Translations under genes and position numbers: made by a program
The notes under the pieces: model-generated
What the model was told of the DNA's origin: nothing
Database searches by the model: none
Seen by the model: the letters and a program-made list of their open reading frames with translations, nothing else
Shown: positions 51,708 to 63,080 of the stretch, piece after piece
Numbering within the stretch: position 1 is the stretch's first letter
How the letters are laid out: every line of letters begins with the position of its first letter
Assembly: GCF_019279795.1 (NCBI RefSeq)
Contig: NC_056739.1
Coordinates: 13,560,968-13,624,967 of the forward strand
Direction of reading: 5' to 3'
DNA from: Protopterus annectens
Lineage: Eukaryota > Chordata > Ceratodontiformes > Protopteridae
DNA: 64,000 nucleotides

Positions 51708-54287
51708 TTATTCTAGGAGCTTTGAAACCTCCTGTTCTGCCAAATCCCTTTGATCGGGTGAGATGTCTGGAAGGGATTGTTGAGGTATGGGATACCTTTC
51801 GAAGGGGATTTTGTAACCCTCGGATATGATCGACTGTACCCACATATCTTGTGATAGGGATTGCCAGGCTACTGGGTACAGCGAAATCCTTCCCCCGACT
51901 GCCTCCAAGGGTGGACAGTCGGGCAACACCTCAGGGATGCTGAAAGGGCTTCTCAGGAAGAGACTCCCTGTTGCCCTGGTTCTGAGGACCCCCCTGCCTC
52001 TAGGGCGGCGTCTATTGTTGTTACCCCTCTGCCTCTGGGGTAAACTGACCACGTGTGTCCGTGTAGCTCCTTGGGCTTTATGGAACCACATCTTCCCCTT
52101 CTGACCCTTGGGATATGGTCTAGAAGGAGTGGAAAAATGGACTCCAACGGCAGAAAGAGTTTTACTGTCCTGCTCACACCTGGTCAAGGTATCCTTCACC
52201 TGAGGTCCGAACAAAGCCGAACCATCAAAGGGGGTATTGGTGAAGGACGCCTTAAAGGGGTCCGCAAAATTACAAAGCCGCATCCAGGCTTGGCGTCTAA
52301 GAGCAACTCCTGTGCCTGCGGCCCTGCTCGCTCCATCGGCCGCATATGATATGAGCCGCATGGAGGAGTTGGATAGGGAATTTAGGATTGCTAGCTGTGA
52401 GGCAATCTTTTCTTGAGCCCCATCAGCAGAAGGATCCTGGACCACTTCACCCAGTTCCTTGAGAATATCTCTTTGAAGCCTGGTGAAGTGACAAAGGTAG
52501 TTCAGCGAACGCATAGCAAAGGTCGCTGAAGAAAACATCCGCTTTCCATACCTGTCCATGGTCCTAGAATCCTTGTTAGGAGGATGGACAGGTACTGAAA
52601 GATCCGCCAGTTCCTTCTTAGTGGCCGCCGCCACCACCATAGCATCCACAGAGACGCCCTTGGAAAGAAACTGTTTGTCCGTAGGGGCCGTGATAAATTT
52701 GGATGGTCTCCTGGGGACAGGTTCCACAGAATCTGGAGCCGCCCACGCCTTCCGAGCCACTACCTGCATAAGTGGGTCGAAAGGCGGAGACACCCAGGAG
52801 GTGGAGGGTCGGGATCCAAAAGCCTCCAGGTATACCGACTCATCCTCGGAGGGATCAATGGATGGCCAATTCCCCCTCTGTTTGAGGAGCTCAAGGATGT
52901 CTGAAAAGGAGACATCCTCAGAGGGGGATCGTGGGGAACCCTCCGACTCATCTAAGTCGGTATCCGATGTAGTAGACTCGGGGGAGTCTGTGTGTTTCCT
53001 CTTACACGTCCTCTTCCGAGGGGGTTCACCTGCTGGATCAGGAGAAACTTCGGAAGAGGAGAAAATTCCCAATGGGGAAACCTGGGGCGATGGATCCCTG
53101 GGCCTGAGAGCAAGAGGCTGGCAAGAGGCGTCTACAGGCACTGAAGAGGGAGGAGCTAGAGGGATGGAGGGAGGAGCTAGAGGGATGGACCGTTGACCTG
53201 GCTCAGAGGCCAGGACACTCCTCATCACCTCAAAGGCTCCCCTCCCCGGGAGGCCGGAATATCCCCGATCCGAGGATACAGGAATTCCCGGCTCCACTGA
53301 GAGGGAAGGCTCCGAGGCCGATGTCGGTGCCGAGCTTACCAAAGCCGAAGCCCCGAGAGGGAGAGCGGGGTCGGACAAGGGTCTGATGCCACTAGCCCCC
53401 TCGGAGCCGACAAGGGAAACCCGACGACCGGATCCCTCCAAGGAAGGCCTCAAGGAGGAGACTGGAGCCGAGGACGATGGAGCCGAAGGATGTATCGGCT
53501 CCAGCGCCGAAACAGTCGCTGTCCCGAGAAGCTGCGGCTCCGAACTCTGGTGTGGAGTCGGAGGAGGAAGTTCAAGGGGTGAGACAATAGCCGAAGTCTG
53601 TTGAGATGGGCTATGGAGCATTTGGGCCAGTGCCTGCGACTTCAACAGCCTGCTTACCACCCTCTCTAAGTCGTGGTCAGACAGCCTGGAAGATCTCGAA
53701 GATCGGCTCCGATGGCTCCGCTCCGACAAAAGAGGAGACCCCGGAGCCGAGTGGATACTCTGCAACGAAGGGGACCGAGATCTCTTTCGGGACGAAGTCA
53801 TCGGAGCCGAAGTCCCCTGAATTCCAGATGGAGCCGAAGGTCTCTCGGCTCCGATGCTGGATAAGGTGTCGGCTCCAGCCGGAGCCGACAAGGCCACAGT
53901 AGACCAGGTGTCGGAACCAGTCGGTACCGAACCCACTACTTTTGAAGCAGATAGATCGGTTCCAGCCGGAGCCGATCTCGGCTCCGACGGAGCCGGAGCC
54001 ACCGGAGGAGGCTTGGATACTGAAGCCTGAGCCTTCGGTGGCTTAGAAGGTTTCCCAGACCCTGTTTTAGAGGGAAAACCTTCTGGCTTAAGTAAGCCAT
54101 GGAGGATTAGCTTATTCCTCCGTTCCTGCAGGACTCTCTGGCTAAAAGAGTGACACAAAGCACAGGAGTCCTGCAGGTGCAAAGGCCCCAGGCAGTAAAC
54201 ACAAGAAGTGTGACCGTCTGTCAGAGACATTTTCTGACAGCACGAGTCACACTTCTTGAAGCCTGAGACCTTGCCTTCCTTAGACAC
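51708..54287 (-). CDS. Gag-like ORF1 of I fused to N-terminus of Pol
   Basis: 859 codons from ATG 54287 (MSKEGK). The N-terminal Cys/His module is complete (C-x2-C, H, C-x2-C, H, C-x2-C-H). A long Ser/Ala/Pro region with SAP-GA-D units and the conserved FTRLQRDILKELGEVV block follow. In B, Gag stops and Pol starts in another frame; in I, a small indel in the overlap (about 52060-52100) joins the two, so the frame continues into LPQRQRGNNN and the Pol leader and then stops at 51705. It is either mutational decay or a record of how Gag and Pol can be joined. Confidence 0.86.
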   Translation of the reverse strand: MSKEGKVSGFKKCDSCCQKMSLTDGHTSCVYCLGPLHLQDSCALCHSFSQRVLQERRNKLILHGLLKPEGFPSKTGSGKPSKPPKAQASVSKPPPVAPAPSEPRSAPAGTDLSASKVVGSVPTGSDTWSTVALSAPAGADTLSSIGAERPSAPSGIQGTSAPMTSSRKRSRSPSLQSIHSAPGSPLLSERSHRSRSSRSSRLSDHDLERVVSRLLKSQALAQMLHSPSQQTSAIVSPLELPPPTPHQSSEPQLLGTATVSALEPIHPSAPSSSAPVSSLRPSLEGSGRRVSLVGSEGASGIRPLSDPALPLGASALVSSAPTSASEPSLSVEPGIPVSSDRGYSGLPGRGAFEVMRSVLASEPGQRSIPLAPPSIPLAPPSSVPVDASCQPLALRPRDPSPQVSPLGIFSSSEVSPDPAGEPPRKRTCKRKHTDSPESTTSDTDLDESEGSPRSPSEDVSFSDILELLKQRGNWPSIDPSEDESVYLEAFGSRPSTSWVSPPFDPLMQVVARKAWAAPDSVEPVPRRPSKFITAPTDKQFLSKGVSVDAMVVAAATKKELADLSVPVHPPNKDSRTMDRYGKRMFSSATFAMRSLNYLCHFTRLQRDILKELGEVVQDPSADGAQEKIASQLAILNSLSNSSMRLISYAADGASRAAGTGVALRRQAWMRLCNFADPFKASFTNTPFDGSALFGPQVKDTLTRCEQDSKTLSAVGVHFSTPSRPYPKGQKGKMWFHKAQGATRTHVVSLPQRQRGNNNRRRPRGRGVLRTRATGSLFLRSPFSIPEVLPDCPPLEAVGGRISLYPVAWQSLSQDMWVQSIISEGYKIPFERYPIPQQSLPDISPDQRDLAEQEVSKLLE

Positions 54288-54534
54288 TATCCTAGGAGGA
54301 AGTCACACACAAACCCCAATAAACACACACAATTAATCCCCTAAAACACAACACACAGGTAGGGATTAACCAATGGGGTTTAGGCCTAACTAAACTTTTA
54401 TACTAAAGGAAATAAAAGTTTTGAAATATAAGGGAATAGGGTGGGCTGTAACACAATACAGACTATAAAAATGGAAACAAGGGGGGAAATAAAACCCTAA
54501 CTAAGCTTTTTCTCTTTTGGCAAGAAAATTACTT

Positions 54535-54730
54535 ACCTCAGCTGGCAAAGGAGACCTCTTTTGCTAAGCGGCAAACGGGATCTGAGGTAGTTCCGCCTTG
54601 CATCATGGGATATAGGGTTGCCTCGAGCTGGTAAAAGGAGTTCTCAAGCTAAAGCAAGTGCCGAGTCGGAGCCGAGGATTGGCTCCGAACCCATCCAGCA
54701 AGAATGAAGGCAAGATTGACAACTTAACAT
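54535..54730 (-). repeat. Terminal inverted repeat of I (5' end of element)
   Basis: Ends AAGATTGACAACTTAACAT at 54730. It is the inverted partner of the left repeat. Confidence 0.87.
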
Positions 54731-56343
54731 TAAAGATCCCAGGAGGGGCCTTCAGTTTTCTTGGAGGCCTCTTTTGCAAAATCCCTTCCAAAAAGCACAA
54801 ACTATAAAACCTGCTCCATTTGCTAATATATGATTTTCTTGTAGCAGACTTTCTTGCCTCCATTAGTGCCTGCTGTAGTCCTTAGTAGATAGATGTCTAA
54901 AGGAAATAATGACCCAGTCAGTCATCCATGTAGTCAGTTAAAGTGGATTGTGGTCAGGATGTATTAAATACCTCTGGTTTTGTGTGAGTAGATCCACTCT
55001 ATAAGGAAGCTTGTGGTAATCACCCCTGACCATTTTCAAAAGAATGGAGAACCACTGCTTCCTGGGCAGAGGAAAGTAAACACAGTGATCTTGGTAGATT
55101 CCTTCTGAATCTTCAGAAGTACCGTGGGTATCAGTACAAAAAGTGGAAAGCATACAAGAACATTCCTGTCCAAGGAAAGGAAAAGGCATTTGTCTTCCAG
55201 GCCTTCTTGTGTGAAGTCCTAGAGCAGAATCTTGCCAGTTCACTGTTCAGAGAGGAGACAAATAGGTCTGCTTGAGGAACTCTCCACAGATGGATCAAAC
55301 CTTAGAAGACATCTAGATGCCATATGTAAGGGTCTGCCCTTGTCCAGCTCAGTTTGTCTGCTATACAATTTTGCTCTGATGGAATACAAGATGGCTGTAG
55401 AGTGAGATTCTGCTTTGAGGCTATATAGAAAGCTAACATGCTAAGCCCTGATTCCCCTTTGCTTGTTGAATCACATAACTGTAGTATTGTCTGCAACAAC
55501 CTGAAGAGGTTCAGAGAATCAAAGATGATTCAGAGAGCTCAGTGCCTTCATCAGGGCAACCATTTCTTTTTTTATTTATCAGCTTACTTCTGTCCTTGAT
55601 GTCCCACACACCATGCATTTTATCCTTCCTGTAACTGCTCCTCAAACAAAGTCCATGTCACATGTGGTTGCTTACTGCTTTGGAGCATTGAGGGAGAAGC
55701 AGAGACCTGGATTTAGGGAAATTTGCTATCTCTATCAAGTGATTTCTCTCTGCAAACTCCAGTTCTGGAATTTAAAAAGGCAAAAGATGTTGGTGCTTAG
55801 ACAAAAGGGACTTCAGAAACTTTCTCGTATGAAGTCTTGCAAGGGATATCATGAGAATCTTAGATGCGATGAGTCCTTATATCCTAAGGTATTCCATCAC
55901 AGTAACTGAAGTCTGAGTGGAAGACATTAGAAACATACATATAGATCTATTTTTCCTGTAGAAGAAAAGCTCTTTGAACTGAGGTGTCTAAATGATACCC
56001 CAAGAAAACAATCCTGTATGAAGGACTAAAAAAAAAAAGACTTTTGAATGTTCTCTTGCAATCCCAGCCTGTGTAAGAGATGGCTCACCCAAGCAAGGGA
56101 TTACTGACACTTGAAAAAAGATTCTGCAAAGATAAGCAAGTTGTGTAAATATGATTGCTCTGTAGCCTGCAGCGAGCTATAACGAGCTAGGCACTTTGTG
56201 AACACTCCAGATGCAGTGAAGAGTCCAAAGGCTAAGCAGACAACTGATAATGTGATCCAGACACACAAAACCTTAAGAAACTCCTAAAGTCTGGATAAAT
56301 AGGGAAGTGATAAGTGTCTTTTAAATAGTATACGTGTGTAAAT
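54731..56343 (-). mobile_element. Old DIRS element H, recombinase to reverse transcriptase (piece 2)
   Basis: The recombinase N-terminal remnant is at 54731-54900. The Pol C-terminal region is at about 54938-55243. An RNase H remnant follows, with IPSEQNCIADKLSW (55302-55499). The reverse transcriptase remnant extends to about 56320. It ends where J begins. The remaining 5' half (Gag and terminal repeat) is not seen. Confidence 0.72.
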
Positions 56344-56702
56344 CCTACTTACCAGTAACAGCAGATGTTAATAGAACACACTGCTTTACTGGCATATGGG
56401 TAGTAGTGCCCTGCTACCCTATCTCTAGCAGTCTACCAAAGCGATCTCCTTCACCTACCTCTCTGTGGGTGTGATGAACCAGTCACGTGAGTGTATAAGG
56501 ACTGCAACTCAGATCAACAGACAAGACCCTTTCAGTTTTCTAGGGTTCAGTAGGAAGATAAAATGAAAATGCAAGCTTATGAACACCTACTGTTCCAAAT
56601 CAAAAAACATACACACAACAAAAAAGGCTGCTTAGCATAATTCTACATCAACTTCAACTCCGAGCTATGTACATCCAAAAAAGGGGGTGGTGGGTGGGTG
56701 CT

Positions 56703-56807
56703 GCCAGTAAGATAGTGTGTTCTATAAACATCTAATGCTACAGGTAAGTAAGACTAACGCAACTGTACTATGTTCAACAAACACACTGCTTACTGGTATA
56801 TGGGTAG
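56703..56807 (+). repeat. Internal complementary region of J
   Basis: The first arm (CCAGTAAGATAGTGTGTTCT to CAGGTAAGTAAG) complements the left terminus at 56345-56395. The second arm (ACACACTGCTTACTGGTATA) would complement the missing right terminus and also resembles the left repeat itself. Confidence 0.72.
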
Positions 56808-56819
56808 ATTCCTAAAGCT

Positions 56820-57800
56820 TAGCCAGCCTGGAAGAAGGAAGGATAAGGGTCCAGGATCCCTTGGAGAACAGTCTTTGTAAAGCCTGCTCTGAATTTAGAA
56901 AAGGCATCCAGCTTGTAGTGTTTATTATGGTATGGACAGAGGACCAAGTTGCTGCCTCTTGAATATTTCTGGAGTCTACTCCTTTCCTACACCACTGAAG
57001 AGGACAAGGCCCTGGTGGAATGCACCTTTACCTTGCCTGGATTCACCTTGCTATGGTTGATGTAACAAAGAACAACATTAAAGGAAAACCAATGTGCAAT
57101 GTTTTGATAAGAGACAGGATGACGCTTCTTTGCCCCTGTGCAGAAATAAAATGCATTTTAGCCTTCCAAGAGGGCTTTGTTCTGTCAGGGTAATACTTGA
57201 GCTGCTGATGTACATTCAGGGTATGAAGTATCCCATCTCCCTTATTATTAGATTCTGGGAAGAACAAAGGGAGGTTAGTTGACTGACAGAGGGTGCATTC
57301 GAGACCACTTTCAACAAGAAAGAGGAGAGTGTGAAACACTACCATACCCCTGTGAAAAATCAATCAAGTAAGTTTGTCCCACCATGAAAGTTTGCAGCTC
57401 AGAGACTTGCCTTGCAGATGGCAGAGCAATAAGCAAAATAGTTTTCCCTTTCAGGAACTTCAAATCAGCCTGACTAGCAGGTTCACAAGATGGTGAGGTA
57501 AATTTTTCCAGACCCTAATTGAATTCTCATAAAGGAAGAATTTGCTTACAATGGGATCTGTGCAATACTCCTTTCATGAACTGTTTTACCAAAAAGGGAA
57601 AAAGAAAAGAAGGGAATCCACCTGCAGACAAGTGAAGACAGCCACTAAATGTACCTTAATAGATGCATGCACTAAGCCATACTGAAGTAGCTCTCACAAA
57701 TATTTCAAGACCAGCAGGATGTTAACCTCAAGGCACCCTATGTTCCCATTTAGAAAACACTTAGAAAACCTCTTCCATTTGTAAACATAAGATTTTCTAG
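56820..57800 (-). pseudogene. Tyrosine recombinase of J, decayed
   Basis: The open piece at 57043-57363 includes LNVHQQLKYYPDRT, matching DVHRQLRYYLDRT of the younger copies. Around 57395-57420 (AGAGACTTGCCTTGCAGATG) is the first-arginine block. The nucleophile region near 56930-56960 is recognisable only by DNA similarity. Not functional. Confidence 0.65.
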
Positions 57801-57879
57801 TAGCAGGTTTTCAGGCCTCCTTTAACACTTGCTGCATATCCTCATGAGATGAGGACCTACACGGAATCAAGACACTGTA

Positions 57880-59700
57880 TCATCCAGGCTGTTAGTTGTC
57901 ATTACTTCAAGTTACAGTGCACCTGTAGCCCAGAGAGTGTATGAGCAAATCCAAGTGTGAGAATACTGAGGTAATTGCCTTTGACTAATACCATTAGAGG
58001 GAAGAACAAAGACTGAATGGGCCAACAGGGGGGTCACCACAATGATTTCTGGCATTTCTTTCTGAACTTTCAGAAGTACCTTGTGAATCAATGGAAAGGG
58101 TGGAAATGCATACAAGAACATTCTTGTTCAAGGAAATGAGAATGTGCCTGTCCTCCAAGCATGGCTGCAAAGATGTGTGGGACAGAATTTCTGTTTGAGG
58201 CATTCCCACATCTGGACTAGTTCCTGAACACCAATGCCATGAGCTGCCATTCATGTGGGTCTACCCAGGATCTGCTTAGTCAGTCTGCCACAATGTTTTG
58301 CTTTGATAGGATGTATGATGCCTGAAGAGTCAGAGAATGCTGCAAAGCCAGTTTGTAGATCATCGCTGCCAACCGGCACAGTGGGTATGACCTCATATCT
58401 CCTTGTTTCCTGAGGTAATGCATCACTGTATTGTTGTCCATATCCACCAGAAGGGGACCTGGAGTTCATAGGCCATGAAGGACTTTCAAGGCATGGATCA
58501 CTGACAACATTTCCTTGCTACTAATGAACTTATATGTCTTCTCAGAGATCACTGTTTTACTGTAGCACTAGAAAATTGAAAGGGTCCTGTATGTGGGTCT
58601 GAAAGGTCTGTACTAGCACTCCCATTGATACAGCTTCCAACTAAAGTTGGACAAATCTATCTGGACAGTTCCCACCAGAACAGGAAGGAAGAAAGGAAGC
58701 CCTGGATTGATACTCAACTGTGCTCTCCACCACTGTAACTCTCTCCTGATGAAGGGTAGCATTGGTAATTAATATTCCATTGAATGTAGGTGCTACATCC
58801 AACAATGCAGAACATATCACTGAATTTTCCTCATGTGGAGAGGGCCAGAAGTATCATCATAATTCTGGATGCACAAGTCCTAGAATCTTTAGGAATTCTG
58901 TTGCCAAGGCAAAGTTCCTCCTGGAGAATTCCTGAACACCATCTAGTAAGACAGGACCCTGTCTTCGGGAAGAAAAGACATTCTTTGTTGGAGCTGATTA
59001 TGCATCCCAGAAAGATCAGTCTTTGCAAGGGTGTCAGCAAGACTTCTGAAGATTCATCTTGAACCTTAGGTGGAAGAGTAAGGCCAAGATCACTAATAAT
59101 TCCAAACAGCAGGATACAGACTCTGCACAGATCAGCAAGTAATCCAAGTAAGGAAAGATATGAATGGAAAGAGTCCAGCAGTGAGCCACTACTGGAGCAA
59201 GGCATGTGGTAAACACTTGAGGTGCAGTGGATAGTGCAAAGGGCAAGACATCAAACTGCGTGTGAACCAGACACAACAAATCTCAGATTTCTGTTGAAGA
59301 GATGAGAAATGGGAGAATGGTGATACACATCTTTCAAGTCCAGGGTCACCATATATCAGCAGTCCAGCAAAACAGGAAGCACTGACTGCAGGGTGAACAT
59401 CTTAAACTTGGGAACCTTGACAAAGGTATTCAGAAAGGACAGGTCCAACACCAGTCTCTATGACAGCTCTTTTTTGGGGACCAGAAAAATTCTGAAGTAG
59501 AAACCTTTCATTCCTTCTGAAGAACGAAATGGTTCAATGATCACCGAGTCCAGCATTTGTTGCCATATAGGAGGTAATAACAAGGTGTGGTCCAACAGGT
59601 AAGGGGGCACACCCTTGAACTGAGGTGGATGTTCCTTCTACTGCTACTGGTAATCTCTGCCAACAATGCTTAGCACCCATTTGCTGGAAACTGCTGAACG
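57880..59700 (-). pseudogene. Pol of J, decayed
   Basis: The C-terminal region reads FLYAFPPFPLIHKVL (57912-58121). RNase H reads DMDNNTVMHYLRKQGD near 58380-58450 by joining short frames. The reverse transcriptase piece (59034-59279) reads LPFALSTAPQVFTTC and YLDYLLI, so the second catalytic Asp is Tyr. Many stops. Confidence 0.75.
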
Positions 59701-59719
59701 CCAAAGAACCTTGTTGAGA

Positions 59720-60899
59720 GCTAACTTTTGAAATGTGGTAACCAGAGGCGGTCCTGGGAAAGACAGGTGCTGTGCCTTGGCACAGTCATAAGCTAAAAGG
59801 GGGTTTATCCTTTTCGGGAAAGGAACTTCTCTTGTTAGGTTTGGAAGAATTCTTATTCTGCCATTTCCTTCTGGTGCCTTAGCTTTTGTTTGGCTGGGAG
59901 TTTTGTTTGTTTGGGTGCTGAAAATTACTCTGCTTAATGGAAGGAAACTTAGGAATATGAAACATTTTAAACAACCTTTCCATCAGTTTACCTCTGTCAT
60001 CCCAGTGTTTAAAGATCTGATTAGCTGCTGTAAGAAACATACAAGCAGAATCAAGCAACGCATTCATAATCTCATTTTTACTTCATCAGAGGTTTTGACT
60101 GTGCAACCAGGCATATCTCCTCCAGATGCCACTGCATTTCTAGAAACATCATTGGCCCCTTCCAAGGCATTCTTTAAAGTATCTTTAGACACTTAAACAT
60201 TGGACATAATATCTATGACAGAGACTTTTTTTTCAGCAGGTAACAATGCAGTCAATTTGTCTACACTACACAAACACCTCAACACAAACTTACACATAAA
60301 ACACTGGTAGATAACCGTGTTAAAGTCTACCTAAAGCTAGCCAGCAATTGGGAAAAAGTAAAGATATGTTTGATTTTCCCCACCTGTTCGTCCTCAGAGA
60401 AAGCTGACGATCAGATTCCGGCACTTCTGAAATGTCAGATTCCAAATCCCTATCAAAATCAGGATCCATGGATGGTTGAATAGAGTGTGAGCCCCAGCAC
60501 TACTCATCAACCAGGTTTGCAGCTTGAATCAACTGCCTGAATAGTGGATCTAGCCATAGTTACCACTTTAGGTGAAAACAGTCAGAGACTTTTGACCATT
60601 GAAATAGTGGGTCTTCTATCTCTTTTTTGCAAGCACTACAGTAATGGGAGAATTTCCAGGGGGAGGCATATCAACACTGGAAAATGATTCTGTAGCCCTG
60701 ACTTCCCCTGCACCTAAAGAGTTTGGTTCTTCCATACTTCAAACAGGCACTTTACAGCCTGCGAGGATGTATCTGACTCTTGTGTCATGTTCAGTTGTGG
60801 TACTAACACCATATCATGGGAACTGGATGCAAAATAAGGCAAGTGGCCCAATAGCATGCTAAAAGCTACTGCTAAGTCACAAGCTGTAGGTTGAGACAT
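59720..60899 (-). pseudogene. Gag-like ORF1 of J, decayed
   Basis: An open piece (59879-60067) contains MERLFKMFHIPKFPSIKQSN, and the region up to 60200 reads as helical Gag core (LKNALEGANDVSRNAVASG). A further 61-codon frame at 60714-60899 may be the N-terminus, but it lacks the Cys/His cluster of the younger copies. Assignment is by position and is tentative. Confidence 0.5.
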
Positions 60900-61079
60900 A
60901 CTTCTTTACTTATTTCTATATGTTGTAGGTGCACAAGGGGGTAGATAGTGGTAGTTGGGCACCATATCTGAATTCATCATGTCAAGGGACAAGAAAGTAT
61001 TTAGCTCAGCACCAAATGCTGGCTGCATGGTCAGCATGGTAAAGGTATGGACAAATCCCACTATTCTCCTTCTAAATAA

Positions 61080-61328
61080 CAATCTAAAGACTATGTTTGA
61101 AGGGATACTATTCTGAATACTGTACTGAGAAAATGACAGCATTTTCAGTAACAGTTCAAAGCATAAATACATGTCACAAAATAGCATTCCTCGGTTTTAA
61201 CAAATAAAGTTTAGTTTCAGCACCAAATGATTAAAAACAACCCAAAATGGTATTAGACGAGAAATAAATCATAAACTGATGATAAATTCCTGTCAGAAAT
61301 GTTTAACTGACACAATAGCACAAAAAGC
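61080..61328 (+). repeat. Diverged repeat unit R, copy 1
   Basis: Shares several blocks with 62440-62640 in the same order: TCAGTAACA, GTTAGTTTCAG-like, ATAAACTGAT and ATTCCTGTCAGAAATGTTTAA. It is interrupted at its end by the transposon at 61329. Identity unknown. Confidence 0.7.
61321..61328 (+). repeat. Left 8-bp target duplication of DNA transposon
   Basis: CAAAAAGC, repeated at 62398-62405. Confidence 0.7.
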
Positions 61329-62397
61329 GGCTTTGTATTAGAACATTACCCCCACCAAGATTTTCGCTCAGGAATGGGTGTGTCCTACACGATTGACAGG
61401 GCTGAGTGACAAGCCATGCAGATTATACTGTGAGATGGTGAATATCCATTGTGAATATTCATTCTCTGGCCGTTTTTAAACACAGGCTTCAGGCTTTTTT
61501 ATGTTATCTTTAATTAGAGTTACTATAGCTTTTAGTACACGATATGTAACAAAGATTAAATAAAGTTATCCGCATTTTCTACATTTATAAGTGTACCGTC
61601 ATAAGCACCGCATGTCCTGGGTGTCTGACTTGCTTTGTCACTTTGTACTTAACCACATACTGTGCTGTAGGGTAAGAAGCGGGTCAGAAGGGCAGTATGT
61701 ACGCAGTAACCACAAGTTCACGTTTTGCAGTCCATGCCCATAACCCGTGCACCCCCCACCTTTCTTTGTTTTAATGTTGTGCAGTAATTGCTTTTGCGGG
61801 GGGGGGCCCTCCTGCACCCTCCCCCCACCTTTCTTTATGCATTTTTTCTGGAGATAATGCAACAAGCAATATTCTGAGGCAGTGGGACAATACATACATA
61901 CAATAAATGCAATTAAAAAAACCTCCCAGAAAGGTCGCCACCTACACCTTTACAGAATATGAATTTCAAGTCTGTGTGATAGTTTTTATACATGCAGCAT
62001 ATTATGTGTTCACACCCCTTCCCTTAAAAGAACTGTAATTCTCAGCACAATAGTTTTGTATAAATGCAGCATATTCTATCTTCCTTTGAATAGGTAAATC
62101 TGTTTGGATCAGTACAGCATTTGTAAGTACAGGTTCTGCCAAATTATTAAGTCTAAGATGTCATTTATCAAAGCTTTTGATCACTGCAAATTGGAAATCC
62201 TGGTACTTGCAAATATGGGAGAAAAGGCTTTGTATTGAAATAATTACAGTGTTTAGCAAACTCAACTTTCTGAGGATGGTTTTCCCATGTTTATTCAAAG
62301 TACTTTTCAAAATAAATGTCATGAGCAAAGTGCTGGGTGGGGTTTGGGCGGTCCTTGCTACTGCGCATCTGGTGGGGTAATGTTCTAATACAAAACC
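61329..62397. mobile_element. Non-autonomous DNA transposon with 28-bp TIRs
   Basis: The left end is GGCTTTGTATTAGAACATTA (61329-61348). The right end, reverse-complemented, is GGTTTTGTATTAGAACATTA (62397-62378). The match continues to CCCCACCA with one extra C. The 8-bp direct repeat CAAAAAGC flanks it. No open frame resembling a transposase is present in its 1069 bp. An 8-bp duplication fits hAT or Merlin-like transposons; the GG start does not fit typical hAT CA-type ends, so the superfamily is open. Its interior includes C-rich and G-rich runs (61745-61830). Confidence 0.72.
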
Positions 62398-62405
62398 CAA
62401 AAAGC
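62398..62405 (+). repeat. Right 8-bp target duplication of DNA transposon
   Basis: CAAAAAGC, identical to 61321-61328. Confidence 0.7.
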
Positions 62406-62439
62406 AATCAGAAGTCTATTTCTGCAAAGTTTGCTATCC

Positions 62440-62640
62440 TAAAGACTGCACTGAAAAAAAATGACAGTTTCAGTAACACAGTCCCAAGCACAAAATGCAT
62501 GCACAAATACCCCTAATTTTGTAAAAAAATGGGTTAGTTTCAGGCAAATAAATAGATGCATTCTAAAACAATATTAGAGAAGAAAGAGTCATAAACTGAT
62601 TAAAATTCCTGTCAGAAATGTTTAATACAAAATGGCACCA
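62440..62640 (+). repeat. Diverged repeat unit R, copy 2
   Basis: The second copy of the unit at 61080-61328, same orientation. Without the inserted transposon the two copies would lie nearly in tandem. Confidence 0.7.
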
Positions 62641-62950
62641 AAATTGCAATTTAAACAAAAAATCATTTAAAATTATGTAATCCTGCTCATTTGCCTCAAA
62701 TAATCATGACACCAAGTAAAAAAAACCTCCAATACCAGCAAATTTTCCTATCAAAACTTCCAAAATAAAGCTTTTAATCAACAGCATACGTCTTACTGTG
62801 CTAGTCAAAATAAAAACAGAAGGATATACAAAATTTCTAATCAGAAAAAAAAAAACAGTCAAATCAGCAGAATACACTATTCAAGCACTGACAGAAAATG
62901 GCAGAGGGAGGAAATAAAACTCAAAAGGATTTCTTATCTGAGCTTATCTG
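62641..62950. other. Unassigned AT-rich stretch
   Basis: No open frame and no recognised repeat. It is A-rich on the plus strand. Confidence 0.4.
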
Positions 62951-62959
62951 CTGAACATC

Positions 62960-63080
62960 CAGAGAAAAATCATTCTTCTCAAAGATCATTCTTTTACTGT
63001 GGCACTAGAAAACTGAAAGGGTCCTGTTTGTGGGTCTGAAAGGCAGTCCCTGTACTCTCAGATGATTGGTCCATAACACC
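62960..63080 (-). mobile_element. Fragment of old F/H/J-type DIRS Pol
   Basis: About 100 bp (TTTTACTGTGGCACTAGAAA, GAAAGGGTCCTGT, TGTGGGTCTGAAAGG) match 58545-58615 of element J, in its RNase H to reverse transcriptase interval. An isolated remnant. Confidence 0.75.

Larger units (their letters stand above)
48535..54730 (-). mobile_element. DIRS-type retrotransposon I
   Basis: Close relative of A and B. Terminal repeats are at 48535-48730 and 54535-54730, with the internal complementary region at 48867-48970. Gag is open and fused in frame to the start of Pol. Pol has one nonsense codon and two frameshifts; the recombinase has one frameshift. It is inserted in the recombinase gene of old element H. 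Flanks (CACAAAATTA and TAAAGATCCC) show no duplication. Confidence 0.94.
56344..60900 (-). mobile_element. Old DIRS element J
   Basis: The left terminal repeat starts CCTACTTACCAGTAACAGCA (56345). The internal complementary region is at 56703-56807. Recombinase, Pol and Gag remnants follow in the usual order. I could not find the right terminal repeat between 60900 and 63247, so the 5' end is missing or too decayed and the right border is approximate. Confidence 0.75.

Noticed and set aside
61270-61300. CTGATGA followed by GAAA, resembling a second hammerhead
   Set aside because: The bases between them do not form a stem II, and the related copy near 62600 has lost the CTGATGA core.
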